DNA from: Diaphorobacter sp. HDW4A
Lineage (GTDB): Bacteria; Pseudomonadota; Gammaproteobacteria; Burkholderiales; Burkholderiaceae_C
Assembly: GCF_011305995.1 (NCBI RefSeq)
Contig: NZ_CP049910.1
Span: 248,001-312,000, forward strand
DNA: 64,000 nucleotides
Reading direction: 5' to 3'
Of this stretch, positions 1-9,246 are shown piece by piece. The notes beneath the pieces were generated by a model. That model was not told the origin of the DNA, made no database searches, and saw nothing but the letters and a program-made list of their open reading frames with translations. Position numbers and translations under genes: made by a program. The first letter of the stretch is position 1, and each line of letters opens with the position of its first letter.

Positions 1-1953
1 ACGGCCGCCTTCACGGTTACCGTCACGATTACCATCGCGGCTTCCATCGCGATTGCCGCCACGGCGACGATCATTTCCACGGCCTTCGCGGCGCGGTTCG
101 CGGGTTTCGGCTGCTGGTGCAGCCACTGGTGCGGGCGCGGCAACAGGTGCGGCAGCCGGGCCAAAGCCGAACAGGCTCTTGAGCCAGGCGATGAAGCCCA
201 TTTCCTGTGGACGTGCTGGCGCTGGATGTGCGGGCGTTGGCGCTGGAGGCGTCGCTGGAGCGGCTGTGCCGGTGCGCTGTGGCTGCTGGCCGGTGGCGCG
301 TGCGGCTGCACGGGCGGCTGCATCGGGACGTGGCTCGACCTGCGGTGCCGGTGCATCAGGCAGTACACCTTTGATGACAGGGGTCTGCTTGTTGGTCGGC
401 TCCTGCGAGCGACGGGTCACCTTGGTCTGGTCTTCGGTTTCCTCGGCGAGCTGGTAGCTGGCCTGCAGGTCTTCCAGGCGCGGATCGTCGTGCTTCAAGC
501 GCTCGAGCTTGTAGTGCGGCGTTTCGAGCGACTTGTTTGGAATCATCACCACGTTCACGCGCTGCTTGAGCTCGATCTTGGCAATTTCGGTGCGCTTTTC
601 GTTCAACAGGAATGAAGCCACTTCCACCGGCACCTGGCAGTGCACGGCGGCCGTGTTGTCCTTCATGGACTCTTCCTGGATGATGCGCAGGATCTGCAGA
701 GCCGAACTTTCCGTGTCGCGGATATGGCCGGAGCCGCCGCAGCGTGGGCAGTTGATGTGCGCACCTTCGGACAAAGCGGGCTTCAGGCGCTGACGGCTCA
801 TTTCCATCAGGCCGAACTTGCTGATCGAGCCGAACTGCACGCGTGCGCGGTCCTGGCGCAGGGCGTCGCGCAGGCGGTTTTCCACTTCGCGGCGGTTCTT
901 CGACTCTTCCATGTCGATGAAATCGATGACGATCAGACCGCCCAAATCGCGCAGACGCATCTGGCGGGCCACTTCGTCAGCGGCTTCCAGGTTGGTGCGG
1001 GTGGCGGTTTCTTCGATGTCGCCGCCCTTGATGGCGCGGGCCGAGTTCACGTCCACCGAAACCAGTGCTTCGGTGTGGTCGATCACCACGGCGCCGCCCG
1101 AAGGCAGGGTCACGGTGCGCGAGTAGGCGGACTCGATCTGGTGCTCGATCTGAAAGCGGCTGAACAGCGGCGCGTCGTCGCGGTAGCGCTTCACGCGCGA
1201 TGCGTGCTCGGGCATCACGTGCGACATGAACTGATGCGCTTGATCGAAGATGTCGTCGGTGTCGATCAGGATGTCGCCGATGTCGCCGTTGAAATAGTCG
1301 CGGATCGCGCGGATCACGAGGCTCGATTCCTGATAGATCAGGAAGGCTCCACGGCCCGACTTGGCTGCGCCGTCGATGGCGGTCCACAGCTTGAGCAGGT
1401 AGTTCAGGTCCCACTGCAGCTCGGGCGCGGTGCGGCCGATGCCGGCGGTGCGCGCAATGATCGACATGCCCTTGGGGTAGTCGAGCTGGTCCATCGCTTC
1501 TTTGAGCTCGGCGCGGTCCTCACCCTCGATACGGCGCGAAACGCCACCGCCGCGTGGGTTGTTGGGCATCAGCACGACATAGCGGCCGGCCAGTGAGATG
1601 AAGGTGGTCAGGGCTGCGCCCTTGTTGCCGCGCTCTTCTTTTTCGACCTGAACCAGCAGTTCCTGACCTTCGCGGATCGCGTCCTGGATCTTGGCCTGAC
1701 TGGGCGAGACGCCTTCGGCGAAATACTGCTTGGAGATTTCCTTGAAGGGCAGGAAGCCGTGGCGGTCTTCGCCGTAGTCCACAAAGCAGGCTTCGAGCGA
1801 TGGCTCGACGCGGGTCACGACCGCCTTGTAGATGTTGCCCTTGCGTTGTTCGCGTCCCTCGATCTCGATCTCGTAGTCCAGCAGCTTCTGGCCGTCGACG
1901 ATGGCCAAGCGGCGTTCTTCGGGCTGCGTGGCATTGATGAGCATCCGTTTCAT
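1..1953 (-). CDS. rne: Ribonuclease E (C-terminus outside window)
   Basis: This is the essential endoribonuclease that starts mRNA decay and processes rRNA and tRNA precursors. The window holds the first 651 codons. After the start [10 protein letters not shown] come an S1 RNA-binding domain (about residues 35-120), the catalytic region with the metal-binding aspartates of LVSVDVNSA and LIVIDFIDM (D303 and D346 in the E. coli enzyme), and the zinc link CPRCGGSG near residue 400. The tail is Ala/Pro- and then Arg/Gly/Asp-rich, as expected of the RNA- and protein-binding C-terminal half. A hydrophobic stretch, [14 protein letters not shown] near residue 600, could act as a membrane anchor like segment A of E. 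coli; this is inference. The start at 1953 is chosen for the conserved N-terminus and an AAGGAAA Shine-Dalgarno sequence. The gene is divergent from rluC, as in E. coli. Confidence 0.97.
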   Translation of the reverse strand, partial: MKRMLINATQPEERRLAIVDGQKLLDYEIEIEGREQRKGNIYKAVVTRVEPSLEACFVDYGEDRHGFLPFKEISKQYFAEGVSPSQAKIQDAIREGQELLVQVEKEERGNKGAALTTFISLAGRYVVLMPNNPRGGGVSRRIEGEDRAELKEAMDQLDYPKGMSIIARTAGIGRTAPELQWDLNYLLKLWTAIDGAAKSGRGAFLIYQESSLVIRAIRDYFNGDIGDILIDTDDIFDQAHQFMSHVMPEHASRVKRYRDDAPLFSRFQIEHQIESAYSRTVTLPSGGAVVIDHTEALVSVDVNSARAIKGGDIEETATRTNLEAADEVARQMRLRDLGGLIVIDFIDMEESKNRREVENRLRDALRQDRARVQFGSISKFGLMEMSRQRLKPALSEGAHINCPRCGGSGHIRDTESSALQILRIIQEESMKDNTAAVHCQVPVEVASFLLNEKRTEIAKIELKQRVNVVMIPNKSLETPHYKLERLKHDDPRLEDLQASYQLAEETEDQTKVTRRSQEPTNKQTPVIKGVLPDAPAPQVEPRPDAAARAAARATGQQPQRTGTAAPATPPAPTPAHPAPARPQEMGFIAWLKSLFGFGPAAAPVAAPAPVAAPAAETREPRREGRGNDRRRGGNRDGSRDGNRDGNREGGR

Positions 1954-2552
1954 GATGCGTTTCCTTTTCGTTGTTGTATGCGGGTCGACGCGCTGCGTGA
2001 TCACAGCTGCTCGCCCCGCCAAGTTCCATGACAAAAACAGGCTCACACAGAGCCGCCAATGCCTGGCCAACGCAGAGAAACGAAAGGAATTGCCGGAAGT
2101 ACCTAGGGCTGACGCGTCAAAGTGATGTCAATGACAGACGCGTCAGATGCAAAGGGGGGGCATGGATGAAGGCGAAGCGGATTGCGCGCTGCTTTACCGT
2201 GAAGAAAACAGCCTTGGGCACGATCCGAATGAAAGATTGCGGCGCAGGCAATGCCCCTGCCAAAGGCTTCAACCTTTGACTCAGTGACATGATCCAGGCC
2301 GTCAAAATCCACATATTTGTTATCGCTTTGTCCGCTGGTCACCGCGCCTCACAATATTCAGGCCGGGACCAACTCAGATTCCGTATTCAGTGTTTCAATG
2401 TGTTAGCCACTGACATCGAACGGGCTTTAAAGGGCAATCGCCAGCAATTTTTGCGCGTAAGACATCTATGGGCATCAACCATACTGCGCAACTCACTGGG
2501 CTGGGTGGACTAAACTCCAGACAAATCAACCACTTACACATTCGTCGCGCAG
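1954..2552. other. Long rne-rluC divergent intergenic region
   Basis: These 599 bp separate the start codons of rne (leftward) and rluC (rightward), with no credible ORF on either strand. In E. coli the equivalent region carries the long rne 5' UTR through which RNase E autoregulates its own mRNA, so a similar role is plausible here. I could not identify convincing -35/-10 boxes for either gene. The clear structure seen is a 10-bp inverted repeat at 2109-2146, listed separately. A run of seven G residues lies just beyond it, at 2154-2160. Confidence 0.6.
2109..2146. repeat. 10-bp perfect inverted repeat upstream of rne
   Basis: The arms CTGACGCGTC (2109-2118) and GACGCGTCAG (2137-2146) are exact reverse complements around an 18-nt loop. 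The loop itself contains TGTCA-A-TGACA. In the rne transcript this would form a nested stem-loop about 160-190 nt upstream of the start codon. It could be an rne 5' UTR structure or a double-stranded operator (each arm holds the palindrome GACGCGTC). Confidence 0.55.
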
Positions 2553-3578
2553 GTGAAACACATTATAGAGGGCAAACAGGCAAAACCAGCCGCCCCAATA
2601 TCCACATCCTCAGTACGCATCATTGAAGTCGATGCGGAATTCGCTGGTCAGCGTCTCGATAACTTTCTGATACGCGAGCTCAAAGGTGTTCCCAAGACGC
2701 ATGTCTATCGCATCATCCGCAGTGGCGAGGTGCGTGTGAACAAGGGCCGCGCAAGTGCCGATACCCGAATCGAGGCAGGGGATCAGGTGCGTTTGCCGCC
2801 GGTGCGGATTTCCGAAAAAGTCGCCGAGAAGGCGGAACGCCCCGCACCACCCCGAGAATTTCCAGTGTTGCTGGAAGACGACCATTTGCTCGCCATCGAC
2901 AAGCCGGCAGGCATTGCCGTGCATGGCGGCAGTGGCGTGAGCTTCGGCGTGATCGAGCAATTGCGGCAGGCACGCGTTGGTGCGAAGTTCCTGGAACTGG
3001 TCCATCGGCTGGACCGCGAAACCTCGGGCATTCTGCTGGTCGCCAAGCGGCGTTCGGCGCTCGTGGCGCTGCAGGACCAGTTTCGCGAGCGTGAGACCGG
3101 CAAGACCTATCTGGCACTCGTGACTGGCGCCTGGCCGGCCAAGCTCAAGGTGATCGACACGCCGCTGCACAAATACCTGCAGGAAGACGGCGAGCGCCGC
3201 GTGCGCACGACCACCAAGGACGATCCGGACGGCATGCGCTCAATCACGCTGGTGAAGGTGCGCTCGACTTATCCTCCGCGTCCCATGCAGGGGCTCCCAG
3301 CGATGACTCTGCTTGAGGTCACCATCAAGACTGGGCGCACCCACCAGATCCGGGTGCATCTGTCGAGCCAGGGCCATCCGATTGCAGGTGACGACAAGTA
3401 CGGTGACTTCGATCTGAACAAGCGACTGCAGAAGCAGGGGCTCAAGCGCATGTTTCTTCATGCATGGCGGCTACAGTTCAATCATCCGGCGACCAGCGAG
3501 CGGTGCGAGCTGCGCACCGAGCTGCCGCCCGAGCTGGCCGATTTTCTGACCACTGAACCCGTTGCTCCCCATGCCTGA
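2553..3578 (+). CDS. rluC: 23S rRNA pseudouridine synthase RluC
   Basis: RluC converts uridines of 23S rRNA (955, 2504 and 2580 in E. coli) to pseudouridine. The 341-residue protein has an S4 RNA-binding domain (about residues 25-85) followed by the RluA-type catalytic domain. The active-site motif HRLDRETSG carries the catalytic aspartate, and the family motif TGRTHQIRVHL is present downstream. The only suitable in-frame start is GTG at 2553, with a weak ribosome binding site. The divergent arrangement with rne is the same as in E. coli. RluD is the main alternative, but the rne neighbourhood favours RluC. Confidence 0.93.
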   Translation: MKHIIEGKQAKPAAPISTSSVRIIEVDAEFAGQRLDNFLIRELKGVPKTHVYRIIRSGEVRVNKGRASADTRIEAGDQVRLPPVRISEKVAEKAERPAPPREFPVLLEDDHLLAIDKPAGIAVHGGSGVSFGVIEQLRQARVGAKFLELVHRLDRETSGILLVAKRRSALVALQDQFRERETGKTYLALVTGAWPAKLKVIDTPLHKYLQEDGERRVRTTTKDDPDGMRSITLVKVRSTYPPRPMQGLPAMTLLEVTIKTGRTHQIRVHLSSQGHPIAGDDKYGDFDLNKRLQKQGLKRMFLHAWRLQFNHPATSERCELRTELPPELADFLTTEPVAPHA

Positions 3579-4239
3579 CAACCACATTCGCCGCTTTGAC
3601 CTGATTGCCTTCGACTGGGATGGCACGCTGTATGACTCCACTGCCTGCATCGTGCAGAGCATTCAGGAGGCAGTGCGCGACGTAGGCGGCACGGTGCCAA
3701 GCGACAAGGACGCCGCTTGGGTGATCGGCATGGCGCTTGAGCCCGCACTCGCCAAGGCTGCGCCCGACGTGCCGGTGGAAAAATACCCAGAGCTCGCCAA
3801 CCGCTACCGCTATCACTATCTGAAGCACCACGACGATCTGAACCTGTTCGACGGCGTGATGCCGATGCTGGACGACCTGCGCAAACGCGGCTATCTGTTG
3901 GCTGTGGCGACCGGCAAGAGTCGGCGCGGACTTGACCACGTGCTCGAATCCAAGGAGCTGCAGGGCGTGTTCGACGGCTCACGCACGGCCGATGAGACTG
4001 CGGGTAAGCCGCATCCGCAAATGCTCAACGAGCTGATGGAGCAGTGGGGCATCGAGCCCGGGCGCACTCTGATGATCGGCGACACCACGCATGACCTGCA
4101 GATGGCCGTGCTGGCGGGCTGCGCGAGCGTTGGTGTGGCCTATGGCGCGCACGACACCGCCGGTTTTGCGGAGTTCCGCCCCGTGTTCGTTGCTGAAACT
4201 GTTGCTAATTTGCATCAGTGGTTGCTCGGCAATGCATGA
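3571..4239 (+). CDS. HAD-IA family hydrolase (phosphoglycolate phosphatase-like)
   Basis: This is a 222-residue haloacid-dehalogenase-type phosphatase. Motif I is DWDGT at residues 15-19 with nucleophile Asp15, motif II lies in VATGKS, motif III is the lysine of GKPHP, and motif IV is the metal-binding IGDTTHD. An alpha-helical cap follows motif I, which makes it class IA like Gph and YjjG. The physiological substrate cannot be read from sequence. The ATG at 3571 is preferred over a TTG at 3562; it overlaps the end of rluC by 8 bp, so the two genes are probably co-translated. The following Rieske and S49 protease genes are close behind in the same direction. Confidence 0.9.
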   Translation: MPDNHIRRFDLIAFDWDGTLYDSTACIVQSIQEAVRDVGGTVPSDKDAAWVIGMALEPALAKAAPDVPVEKYPELANRYRYHYLKHHDDLNLFDGVMPMLDDLRKRGYLLAVATGKSRRGLDHVLESKELQGVFDGSRTADETAGKPHPQMLNELMEQWGIEPGRTLMIGDTTHDLQMAVLAGCASVGVAYGAHDTAGFAEFRPVFVAETVANLHQWLLGNA

Positions 4240-4257
4240 TCCAGTGGGGACTACAGC

Positions 4258-4641
4258 ATGAACCCCACTGCAGCCAATACGGGCATCGAGCTTTGCGCCA
4301 GCGACGCGTTGGTTGATGGTGGGCGCGCGGTCTCGTTCGATGTGCGTTTCGCGGGAGAGAGCTGCCGCGCGTTCGCGATCCGTTTCGAGGGGCGGGTACA
4401 CGCGTTTCTCAACCGCTGCACGCATGTCCCCATGGAAATGGACTACCAGCCGGATCAGTTTTTCGACGACACTGGGCAATGGCTGCTGTGCGCTACCCAT
4501 GGCGCGGCTTATCGGCCCGACACGGGGGAATGCGGCGGCGGCCCGTGCCGTGGTGGTTTGGTGAAGATTCCTCTCAGCGAGGCGGACGGCGTCGTCCGCT
4601 GGCACACCGCAGACAACTTGCAACCAGTAGAGTTTGATTGA
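4258..4641 (+). CDS. Small Rieske [2Fe-2S] protein
   Basis: This 127-residue protein consists of one Rieske domain. The cluster ligands are visible as Cys54-x-His56 and Cys78-x2-His81, the spacing used by Rieske ferredoxins. No signal peptide, membrane segment or oxygenase domain is attached, so it should be a soluble cytoplasmic electron carrier or redox sensor. Its partner is unknown. The gene sits 18 bp after the HAD phosphatase, and its stop codon overlaps the start of the S49 protease gene (TGATG), which suggests one transcript. Confidence 0.9.
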   Translation: MNPTAANTGIELCASDALVDGGRAVSFDVRFAGESCRAFAIRFEGRVHAFLNRCTHVPMEMDYQPDQFFDDTGQWLLCATHGAAYRPDTGECGGGPCRGGLVKIPLSEADGVVRWHTADNLQPVEFD

Positions 4642-5696
4642 TGACCGATCCCACACGCCCTGATTTCCCCGGGTCAGAGAGCTCCGAGCCCGCTGCACCG
4701 GACCTGTGGGGCAACGCAACCGCCTCCGGCAAGCCGGCATCCGCCGCTGCATCCAAATCCTCCGGCGTTCCAGGCTGGGAGCGCGATGTGTTGGAAAAGC
4801 TGGTTTTTTCGACGCTCAAGGAGCAGCGCTCCGCACGCCGCTGGCGCAATTTCATGCGACTGGCCTGGCTGCTGGTGATCATTACCATTGCCGTAATCCT
4901 GTTTTCCAAAGAAACCAGCGCCACGAGCAAGACCACGCCGCACACCGCCGTCGTCGACATCAAGGGCGAAATCGCCTCGGGCAACGAAGCCAGCGCCGAA
5001 TTCGTGGTGGCCGCCATGCGCAGTGCGTTTGAGGATTCAGGCGCACAGGCCGTGGTGCTGCTTATCAACTCGCCCGGCGGCAGCCCGGTACAGGCGGGCA
5101 TCATCAACGATGAAATCGTGCGTCTGAAAGCCAAGCACAAGAAGCCGGTCTACGCTGTGGTGGAAGAGACCTGCGCGTCAGCGGCCTATTACATTGCCGC
5201 AGCAGCGGACGAGATCTTCGTGGACAAGGCAAGCATCGTCGGCAGCATCGGCGTGCTGATGGATGGCTTTGGTTTCACTGGCACTATGGAGAAACTGGGT
5301 GTGGAGCGCCGCTTGCTGACTGCAGGCGAAAACAAAGGGTTTCTCGACCCGTTCAGCCCGCAGACCGAACACCAGCGTGAGTATGCGCAGCAGATGCTTA
5401 ACCAGATCCACCAGCAGTTCATCTCGGTGGTGAAGACCGGCCGCGGCGATCGCCTGAAGGAAACCCCCGAAACGTTCAGCGGCCTGTTCTGGACCGGCCA
5501 GCAGGCGGTGGAAATGGGCTTGGCTGACAAGATGGGCAACCTCGACTATGTCGCCCGGGAGGTGGTCAAGGCCGAGGAAGTGGTGGACTACACGAAGCGC
5601 GACAACGTGGCCGAGCGACTGGTCAAGCGCTTTGGCGCGGCGATGGGTGCGGGGGCGGCAAAGTCACTGCAGTCGTCGGCGCTGCAGTTGCGCTGA
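4641..5696 (+). CDS. S49 family signal peptide peptidase (SppA/SohB-like)
   Basis: This is a membrane-anchored serine protease of 351 residues. A cytoplasmic N-terminal tail rich in Ser, Pro and Ala is followed by one transmembrane segment (about residues 72-88) and the ClpP-like S49 protease core. The INSPGGS motif is near residue 142. The likely catalytic dyad is Ser180 in ETCASAAYY and Lys232 in GENKGFLDPF, by comparison with SppA and SohB. Single-domain S49 enzymes degrade signal peptides left in the membrane. ATG 4641 is preferred over TTG 4638. A strong terminator follows directly. Confidence 0.92.
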   Translation: MTDPTRPDFPGSESSEPAAPDLWGNATASGKPASAAASKSSGVPGWERDVLEKLVFSTLKEQRSARRWRNFMRLAWLLVIITIAVILFSKETSATSKTTPHTAVVDIKGEIASGNEASAEFVVAAMRSAFEDSGAQAVVLLINSPGGSPVQAGIINDEIVRLKAKHKKPVYAVVEETCASAAYYIAAAADEIFVDKASIVGSIGVLMDGFGFTGTMEKLGVERRLLTAGENKGFLDPFSPQTEHQREYAQQMLNQIHQQFISVVKTGRGDRLKETPETFSGLFWTGQQAVEMGLADKMGNLDYVAREVVKAEEVVDYTKRDNVAERLVKRFGAAMGAGAAKSLQSSALQLR

Positions 5697-5712
5697 ATCG
5701 CTTGTTGAATGA

Positions 5713-5750
5713 AAAACGGCGCGGTCATCACTGACCGCGCCGTTTTGTTT
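5713..5750 (+). terminator. Rho-independent terminator after the S49 protease gene
   Basis: The arms AAAACGGCGCGGTCA (5713-5727) and TGACCGCGCCGTTTT (5732-5746) form a perfect 15-bp stem with a TCAC loop, followed by a T-rich tail. The A-run on the left lets it also serve the convergent minus-strand methyltransferase gene. Confidence 0.93.
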
Positions 5751-5767
5751 TTGGTGAACTTGCTGCG

Positions 5768-6556
5768 TCAGGTGCCGATCAAAAACACCGTGGGCGTGCG
5801 GTTGTCTGCAGGGCAGGGTAAATCGCGCCATTGCAGGGCCGGGCGGCTTTGGATGTTGGCGGTCGCAAGTGTCAGGCCGCTGGCAATCGCGAGACGCGTG
5901 TTTGGCTGCAGGCCCTGCATGAGCGCCTGCCAGACGGCGGCGTTGCGGTAGGGTGTTTCGATGAACAGCTGGCTCTGGCCGTGTTTGACGGCCAGCGTCT
6001 CCAGCTCCTTGAGGCGCTTGGCTCGCTCGGCACTGTCCTGTGGCAGATAGCCGACGAATGCGAAATTCTGGCCGTTCAGCCCGCTGGCAGCAATCGCGAG
6101 CAGCAGCGAAACCGGGCCCACGAGCGGTACCACCTGGATGCCGAGGTCATGCGCCGCGCGCACCACGGAGCTGCCGGGATCGGCCACGGCGGGCATGCCG
6201 GCCTCGCTGATGAGGCCGATGTCTTCGCCCGACAGTGCGGCTGCGAGCATCGACCTAGCGTCAAATTGCACGTTGCCACGACCACCGTGGTCTCCTTTTT
6301 TGTGTACTTCGCGCGGCAGCTCGGTGATGGTTTGCTCCTGCAGGACCTTGGCGAGCGGATGGACTGCGTCCACGCGTTTCAGATAGGCGCGGGTGCTCTT
6401 GGCGTTCTCGCAGATCCAGTGGGTCAGAGCGGCTGCTTGCCTGAGCGTGCCATCGGGCAGCGCGTCGGTGAGTGGTGCTTGGCTGTCGCAGCCGAAATCC
6501 AGAGGCGCGGGAACAAGATACAGCCTGCCCTTGGCGTTTTGTTGTTCAGTGCTCAT
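5768..6556 (-). CDS. SAM-dependent methyltransferase, RsmI-like tetrapyrrole methylase fold
   Basis: The 262-residue product belongs to the TP-methylase superfamily and resembles RsmI, the enzyme that 2'-O-methylates C1402 of 16S rRNA. The RsmI-like motif GLISEAGMPAVADPG is present, followed by a Val-Pro-Leu-Val-Gly-Pro segment. It differs from true RsmI in its N-terminus (RLYLVPAPLDFG) and in lacking the RsmI C-terminal extension, so it is probably the RsmI paralogue common in betaproteobacteria, with substrate unknown. Its ATG at 6556 overlaps the end of yceF by 4 bp, so the two are co-translated. Confidence 0.85.
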   Translation of the reverse strand: MSTEQQNAKGRLYLVPAPLDFGCDSQAPLTDALPDGTLRQAAALTHWICENAKSTRAYLKRVDAVHPLAKVLQEQTITELPREVHKKGDHGGRGNVQFDARSMLAAALSGEDIGLISEAGMPAVADPGSSVVRAAHDLGIQVVPLVGPVSLLLAIAASGLNGQNFAFVGYLPQDSAERAKRLKELETLAVKHGQSQLFIETPYRNAAVWQALMQGLQPNTRLAIASGLTLATANIQSRPALQWRDLPCPADNRTPTVFLIGT

Positions 6557-7152
6557 GGCAGTACCAGCCCGGCGGCGCGCAGCATGCGACAGGTGCGGAT
6601 CAGCGGTAGCCCGATCAGCGAGGTTGGGTCGTCGCTGTCGAGGGCGTCGAGCAGGGAGATGCCAAGGCCTTCGCTCTTGGCGCTGCCTGCACAGTCGTAG
6701 GGTTGTTCTGCGCGCAGGTAGCGCTCAATCTCGTCATCGCTCAGGTCGCGAAAGCGCACATGGACGGGGGCCACGTCGATCGCGCTGAATCCGGTCGCGA
6801 TGCACACGACGGAAACGGCGGTGTGAAAGACCATGGCGTGACCGCGCATTTCCTGCAGTTGGGCGACGGCGCGCTCATGGGTTTCGGGCTTGCCCAGTGG
6901 CTTGCCGTTGAGGTCGGCCACCTGATCGGAGCCGATGACCACGGCGTTCGGAAACTGTTCCGCAACGGCCTGCGCCTTGGCTGCGGCAAGGCGCAGAGCC
7001 AGATCCTGCGGAGTTTCTCCGGGCTGTGGCGTTTCGTCGACATGGGGTGCAATCGTCTCGAACGGAATGCGCAGGCGCGCGAGCAGTTCGCTACGGTAGC
7101 GCGAGGTGGATCCCAAAATCAACGGGCGGGATGGGAATGTGGATTGCTGCAT
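6553..7152 (-). CDS. yceF: Maf-like nucleotide pyrophosphatase YceF (m7GTP type)
   Basis: YceF-type Maf proteins hydrolyse 7-methyl-GTP and related modified nucleotides, a house-cleaning function. The 199-residue sequence shows the family start LILGSTSRYR, the motif IGSDQVADLNGKPLGKP typical of the YceF branch (the dTTP/UTP branch has a different motif here) and CAGSAKSEGLGISL. Its neighbour across the divergent promoter region is yceD-rpmF-plsX, as in E. coli. The start at 7152 is the first ATG of the conserved N-terminus. Confidence 0.92.
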   Translation of the reverse strand: MQQSTFPSRPLILGSTSRYRSELLARLRIPFETIAPHVDETPQPGETPQDLALRLAAAKAQAVAEQFPNAVVIGSDQVADLNGKPLGKPETHERAVAQLQEMRGHAMVFHTAVSVVCIATGFSAIDVAPVHVRFRDLSDDEIERYLRAEQPYDCAGSAKSEGLGISLLDALDSDDPTSLIGLPLIRTCRMLRAAGLVLP

Positions 7153-7177
7153 GCCCCGATTCTCTTACACTGCTCGC

Positions 7178-7732
7178 ATGACAAAGGAACACTCCCCAGA
7201 TCGGCTGGACATCAAGGCCTTCGCTCAGGCCGGTGGACACCTGTCCCGCCATGACTCGCTGCTCAAGTACAAGCGCCTCGCGGAAGAGTCCAAGGGGCTG
7301 CATCCTGATCTGATGGTGGACTGGACGGCCGACGGCGAAATTCGCACGGTGGCTGGGCTTGGCGCACAGGTCTGGATGCACTTGGTCGTGCATGCGACCG
7401 TGCCCATGCAATGCCAGCGATGCCTTGGTCCGGTGGATGTGCCCCTTGATATTGATCGGGAATTCCGATTTGTGGCCGATGAAGCCACCGCCGAGGCGCT
7501 GGATGACGAATGCGAAGAAGACCTGCTCGTCCTGAGTCGTGAGTTCGATCTTCGTCAGCTCATCGAAGACGAGTTGCTCATGGAGCTGCCGGTGGTGCCG
7601 CGCCATGACGAATGCCCCACGCCTGTGACGCTCGAGTCCAGCGACGAGGATTTCGAGGAGGCGAGCAACCAGAAGCCCAATCCCTTTGCTGCATTGGCGG
7701 GACTGCGCAAGGACAACGATAAAAAGCGTTGA
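7178..7732 (+). CDS. yceD: YceD/DUF177 family protein
   Basis: This is a 184-residue DUF177 protein, found almost always directly upstream of rpmF and linked in the literature to 23S rRNA accumulation. The conserved Cys pair appears as MQCQRCLGPVD, and the C-terminal half is very acidic. ATG 7178 best matches family N-termini (MTKEHSPDRLDIKAFA); in-frame alternatives are ATG 7151 and GTG 7106. There is no Shine-Dalgarno sequence in front of 7178, and a TACACT hexamer ends only 6 bp before it, so the mRNA may be leaderless. The C-terminus runs into the rpmF promoter region. Confidence 0.88.
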   Translation: MTKEHSPDRLDIKAFAQAGGHLSRHDSLLKYKRLAEESKGLHPDLMVDWTADGEIRTVAGLGAQVWMHLVVHATVPMQCQRCLGPVDVPLDIDREFRFVADEATAEALDDECEEDLLVLSREFDLRQLIEDELLMELPVVPRHDECPTPVTLESSDEDFEEASNQKPNPFAALAGLRKDNDKKR

Positions 7733-7767
7733 TTCATGCGGTTTGACATCGGCCCGTAGACACGAAA

Positions 7768-7796
7768 TTGAGCTGCGCTTTCAATTCAGCTATAAT
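7768..7796 (+). promoter_or_regulatory. Sigma70 promoter for rpmF-plsX-fab operon
   Basis: TTGAGC (7768-7773) and a consensus TATAAT (7791-7796) are separated by exactly 17 bp. They lie about 85 bp upstream of the rpmF start and just after the yceD stop. This is the best promoter match in the window and would drive rpmF and probably the fatty-acid genes beyond the downstream hairpin. Confidence 0.85.
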
Positions 7797-7881
7797 CAAG
7801 GGCTTCGCGCGAATCCCACACGTGTCTTTAATGGGCTGATCGCGTTTTTTTACCAACCCTTTTCAGACCGTAGGAGCCACC

Positions 7882-8064
7882 ATGGCTGTTCAGCAAAACA
7901 AGAAGTCCCCATCCAAGCGCGGTATGCACCGCTCGCACAATGCCCTGACTACTCCGGGCACTGCTGTGGAACCCACCACTGGTGAAACGCATCTGCGTCA
8001 CCACATCAGCCCCAACGGTTTCTACCGTGGCCGTCAAGTGCTGAAGAACAAGTCCGAAGCCTGA
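7882..8064 (+). CDS. rpmF: 50S ribosomal protein L32
   Basis: The 60-residue basic protein begins [19 protein letters not shown] and contains [17 protein letters not shown], matching E. coli L32 closely. It is the zinc-free form, with no Cys ribbon. TAGGAG lies 8 bp before the ATG. It binds 23S rRNA in the large ribosomal subunit. Its position between yceD and plsX is the classic bacterial linkage of ribosome and lipid synthesis. Confidence 0.98.
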   Translation: MAVQQNKKSPSKRGMHRSHNALTTPGTAVEPTTGETHLRHHISPNGFYRGRQVLKNKSEA

Positions 8065-8087
8065 TCTTCGAGGCTTTCGGCATTTCG

Positions 8088-8131
8088 AAGCCCGCTGCTA
8101 CAAGCCGGTAGCGCGGGCTTTCGTCGTTTTT
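8088..8131 (+). terminator. Hairpin with T-rich tail after rpmF
   Basis: AAGCCCG-CTGCTAC pairs with GTAGC-G-CGGGCTT around a short loop and is followed by TTTCGTCGTTTTT. It probably terminates part of the transcription from the rpmF promoter, lowering plsX-fab expression relative to L32. Confidence 0.75.
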
Positions 8132-8183
8132 GACATTTGTATTTTTTCGTTCGGACGGTTTCGCTGTCTGACTATTCGCCTAA

Positions 8184-9215
8184 ATGATCACACTGGCTGT
8201 CGACTGCATGGGGGGCGATCATGGCCCAAGCGTCACGCTTCCCGCGTGCCGCCAATTTCTCGAGCAACATTCTGATGTCCATCTTCTTATGGTGGGTCAG
8301 GAGGCCAGTCTGCGGGACTTCAAACACGAGCGCATTACCATCGTAAATGCCACCGAGGTGGTGGCTATGGACGACGCTGTCGAGACTGCGCTGCGCCGCA
8401 AGAAGGATTCGTCCATGCGTGTGGCGATCCAGCAGGTCAAGGATGGCGCGGCCCAGGTGGCTGTCTCTGCGGGCAATACCGGCGCTCTTATGGCGATTGC
8501 CCGTTACCTGCTCAAGACGCTTGATGGCATCGACCGTCCTGCCATCGCTACTCAGATGCCTAATGAAAAAGGCGGCGCCACGACGGTGCTCGATCTGGGG
8601 GCGAACGTGGATTGCACGGCCGAGCATTTGCTGCAGTTCGCGGTGATGGGCTCGGCGCTCGTGTCAGTGCTGCAGGATTGCGAACAACCCAAGGTAGGCC
8701 TGCTCAATATCGGCGAAGAGGTCATCAAGGGCAATGAAGTCATCAAGCAGACCGGCGAGTTGCTTCGTCGGGCGGGTGCGCAGGGCGATCTGAACTTCTA
8801 CGGTAACGTGGAAGGCAATGACATTTTCAAGGGCGTCGTGGACATCGTGGTCTGTGACGGCTTTGTGGGCAATGTGGCGCTCAAGGCGACCGAGGGTGTC
8901 GCTTCGATGATCGTGGGCGGGCTCAAGAGCGAGTTCAAACGCAATATCTTCACCAAAATGGCTGCCATCGTGGCCTATCCGGTGTTATCTGCGCTGATGA
9001 AGCGTATGGACCATCGTCGCTACAACGGCGCTGCGCTGCTGGGCCTGCGTGGTCTGGTGTTCAAGAGCCACGGCTCTGCAGACGCTATAGGTTTCGAGCA
9101 TGCGCTCAACCGGGCGTATGATGCGGCTCGCAACAACCTGCTTGATCGCGTTCGGACCAAAGTTGCCCATGCGGCTCCGCTGCTGGCGACTGGTGCGGCA
9201 TCTGCATCTGTTTAG
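8184..9215 (+). CDS. plsX: Phosphate acyltransferase PlsX
   Basis: PlsX makes acyl-phosphate from acyl-ACP, the first committed step towards phosphatidic acid in the PlsX/PlsY route. The protein has 343 residues, a normal length, and opens with the family signature [15 protein letters not shown]. Other family segments are [17 protein letters not shown] and [15 protein letters not shown] 8184 is the first residue of the conserved start, although no clear Shine-Dalgarno sequence precedes it. fabH follows after 31 bp. Confidence 0.97.
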   Translation: MITLAVDCMGGDHGPSVTLPACRQFLEQHSDVHLLMVGQEASLRDFKHERITIVNATEVVAMDDAVETALRRKKDSSMRVAIQQVKDGAAQVAVSAGNTGALMAIARYLLKTLDGIDRPAIATQMPNEKGGATTVLDLGANVDCTAEHLLQFAVMGSALVSVLQDCEQPKVGLLNIGEEVIKGNEVIKQTGELLRRAGAQGDLNFYGNVEGNDIFKGVVDIVVCDGFVGNVALKATEGVASMIVGGLKSEFKRNIFTKMAAIVAYPVLSALMKRMDHRRYNGAALLGLRGLVFKSHGSADAIGFEHALNRAYDAARNNLLDRVRTKVAHAAPLLATGAASASV

Positions 9216-9246
9216 TTAGTTCGATACAAACGTCGGCCAGATATTA

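Noticed and set aside
640..1596. Long plus-strand ORF of 318 codons opposite rne
   Set aside because: It lies wholly antisense to the conserved RNase E catalytic domain, has a low-complexity His/Ala/Val composition and matches no known family. It is a GC-rich shadow frame.
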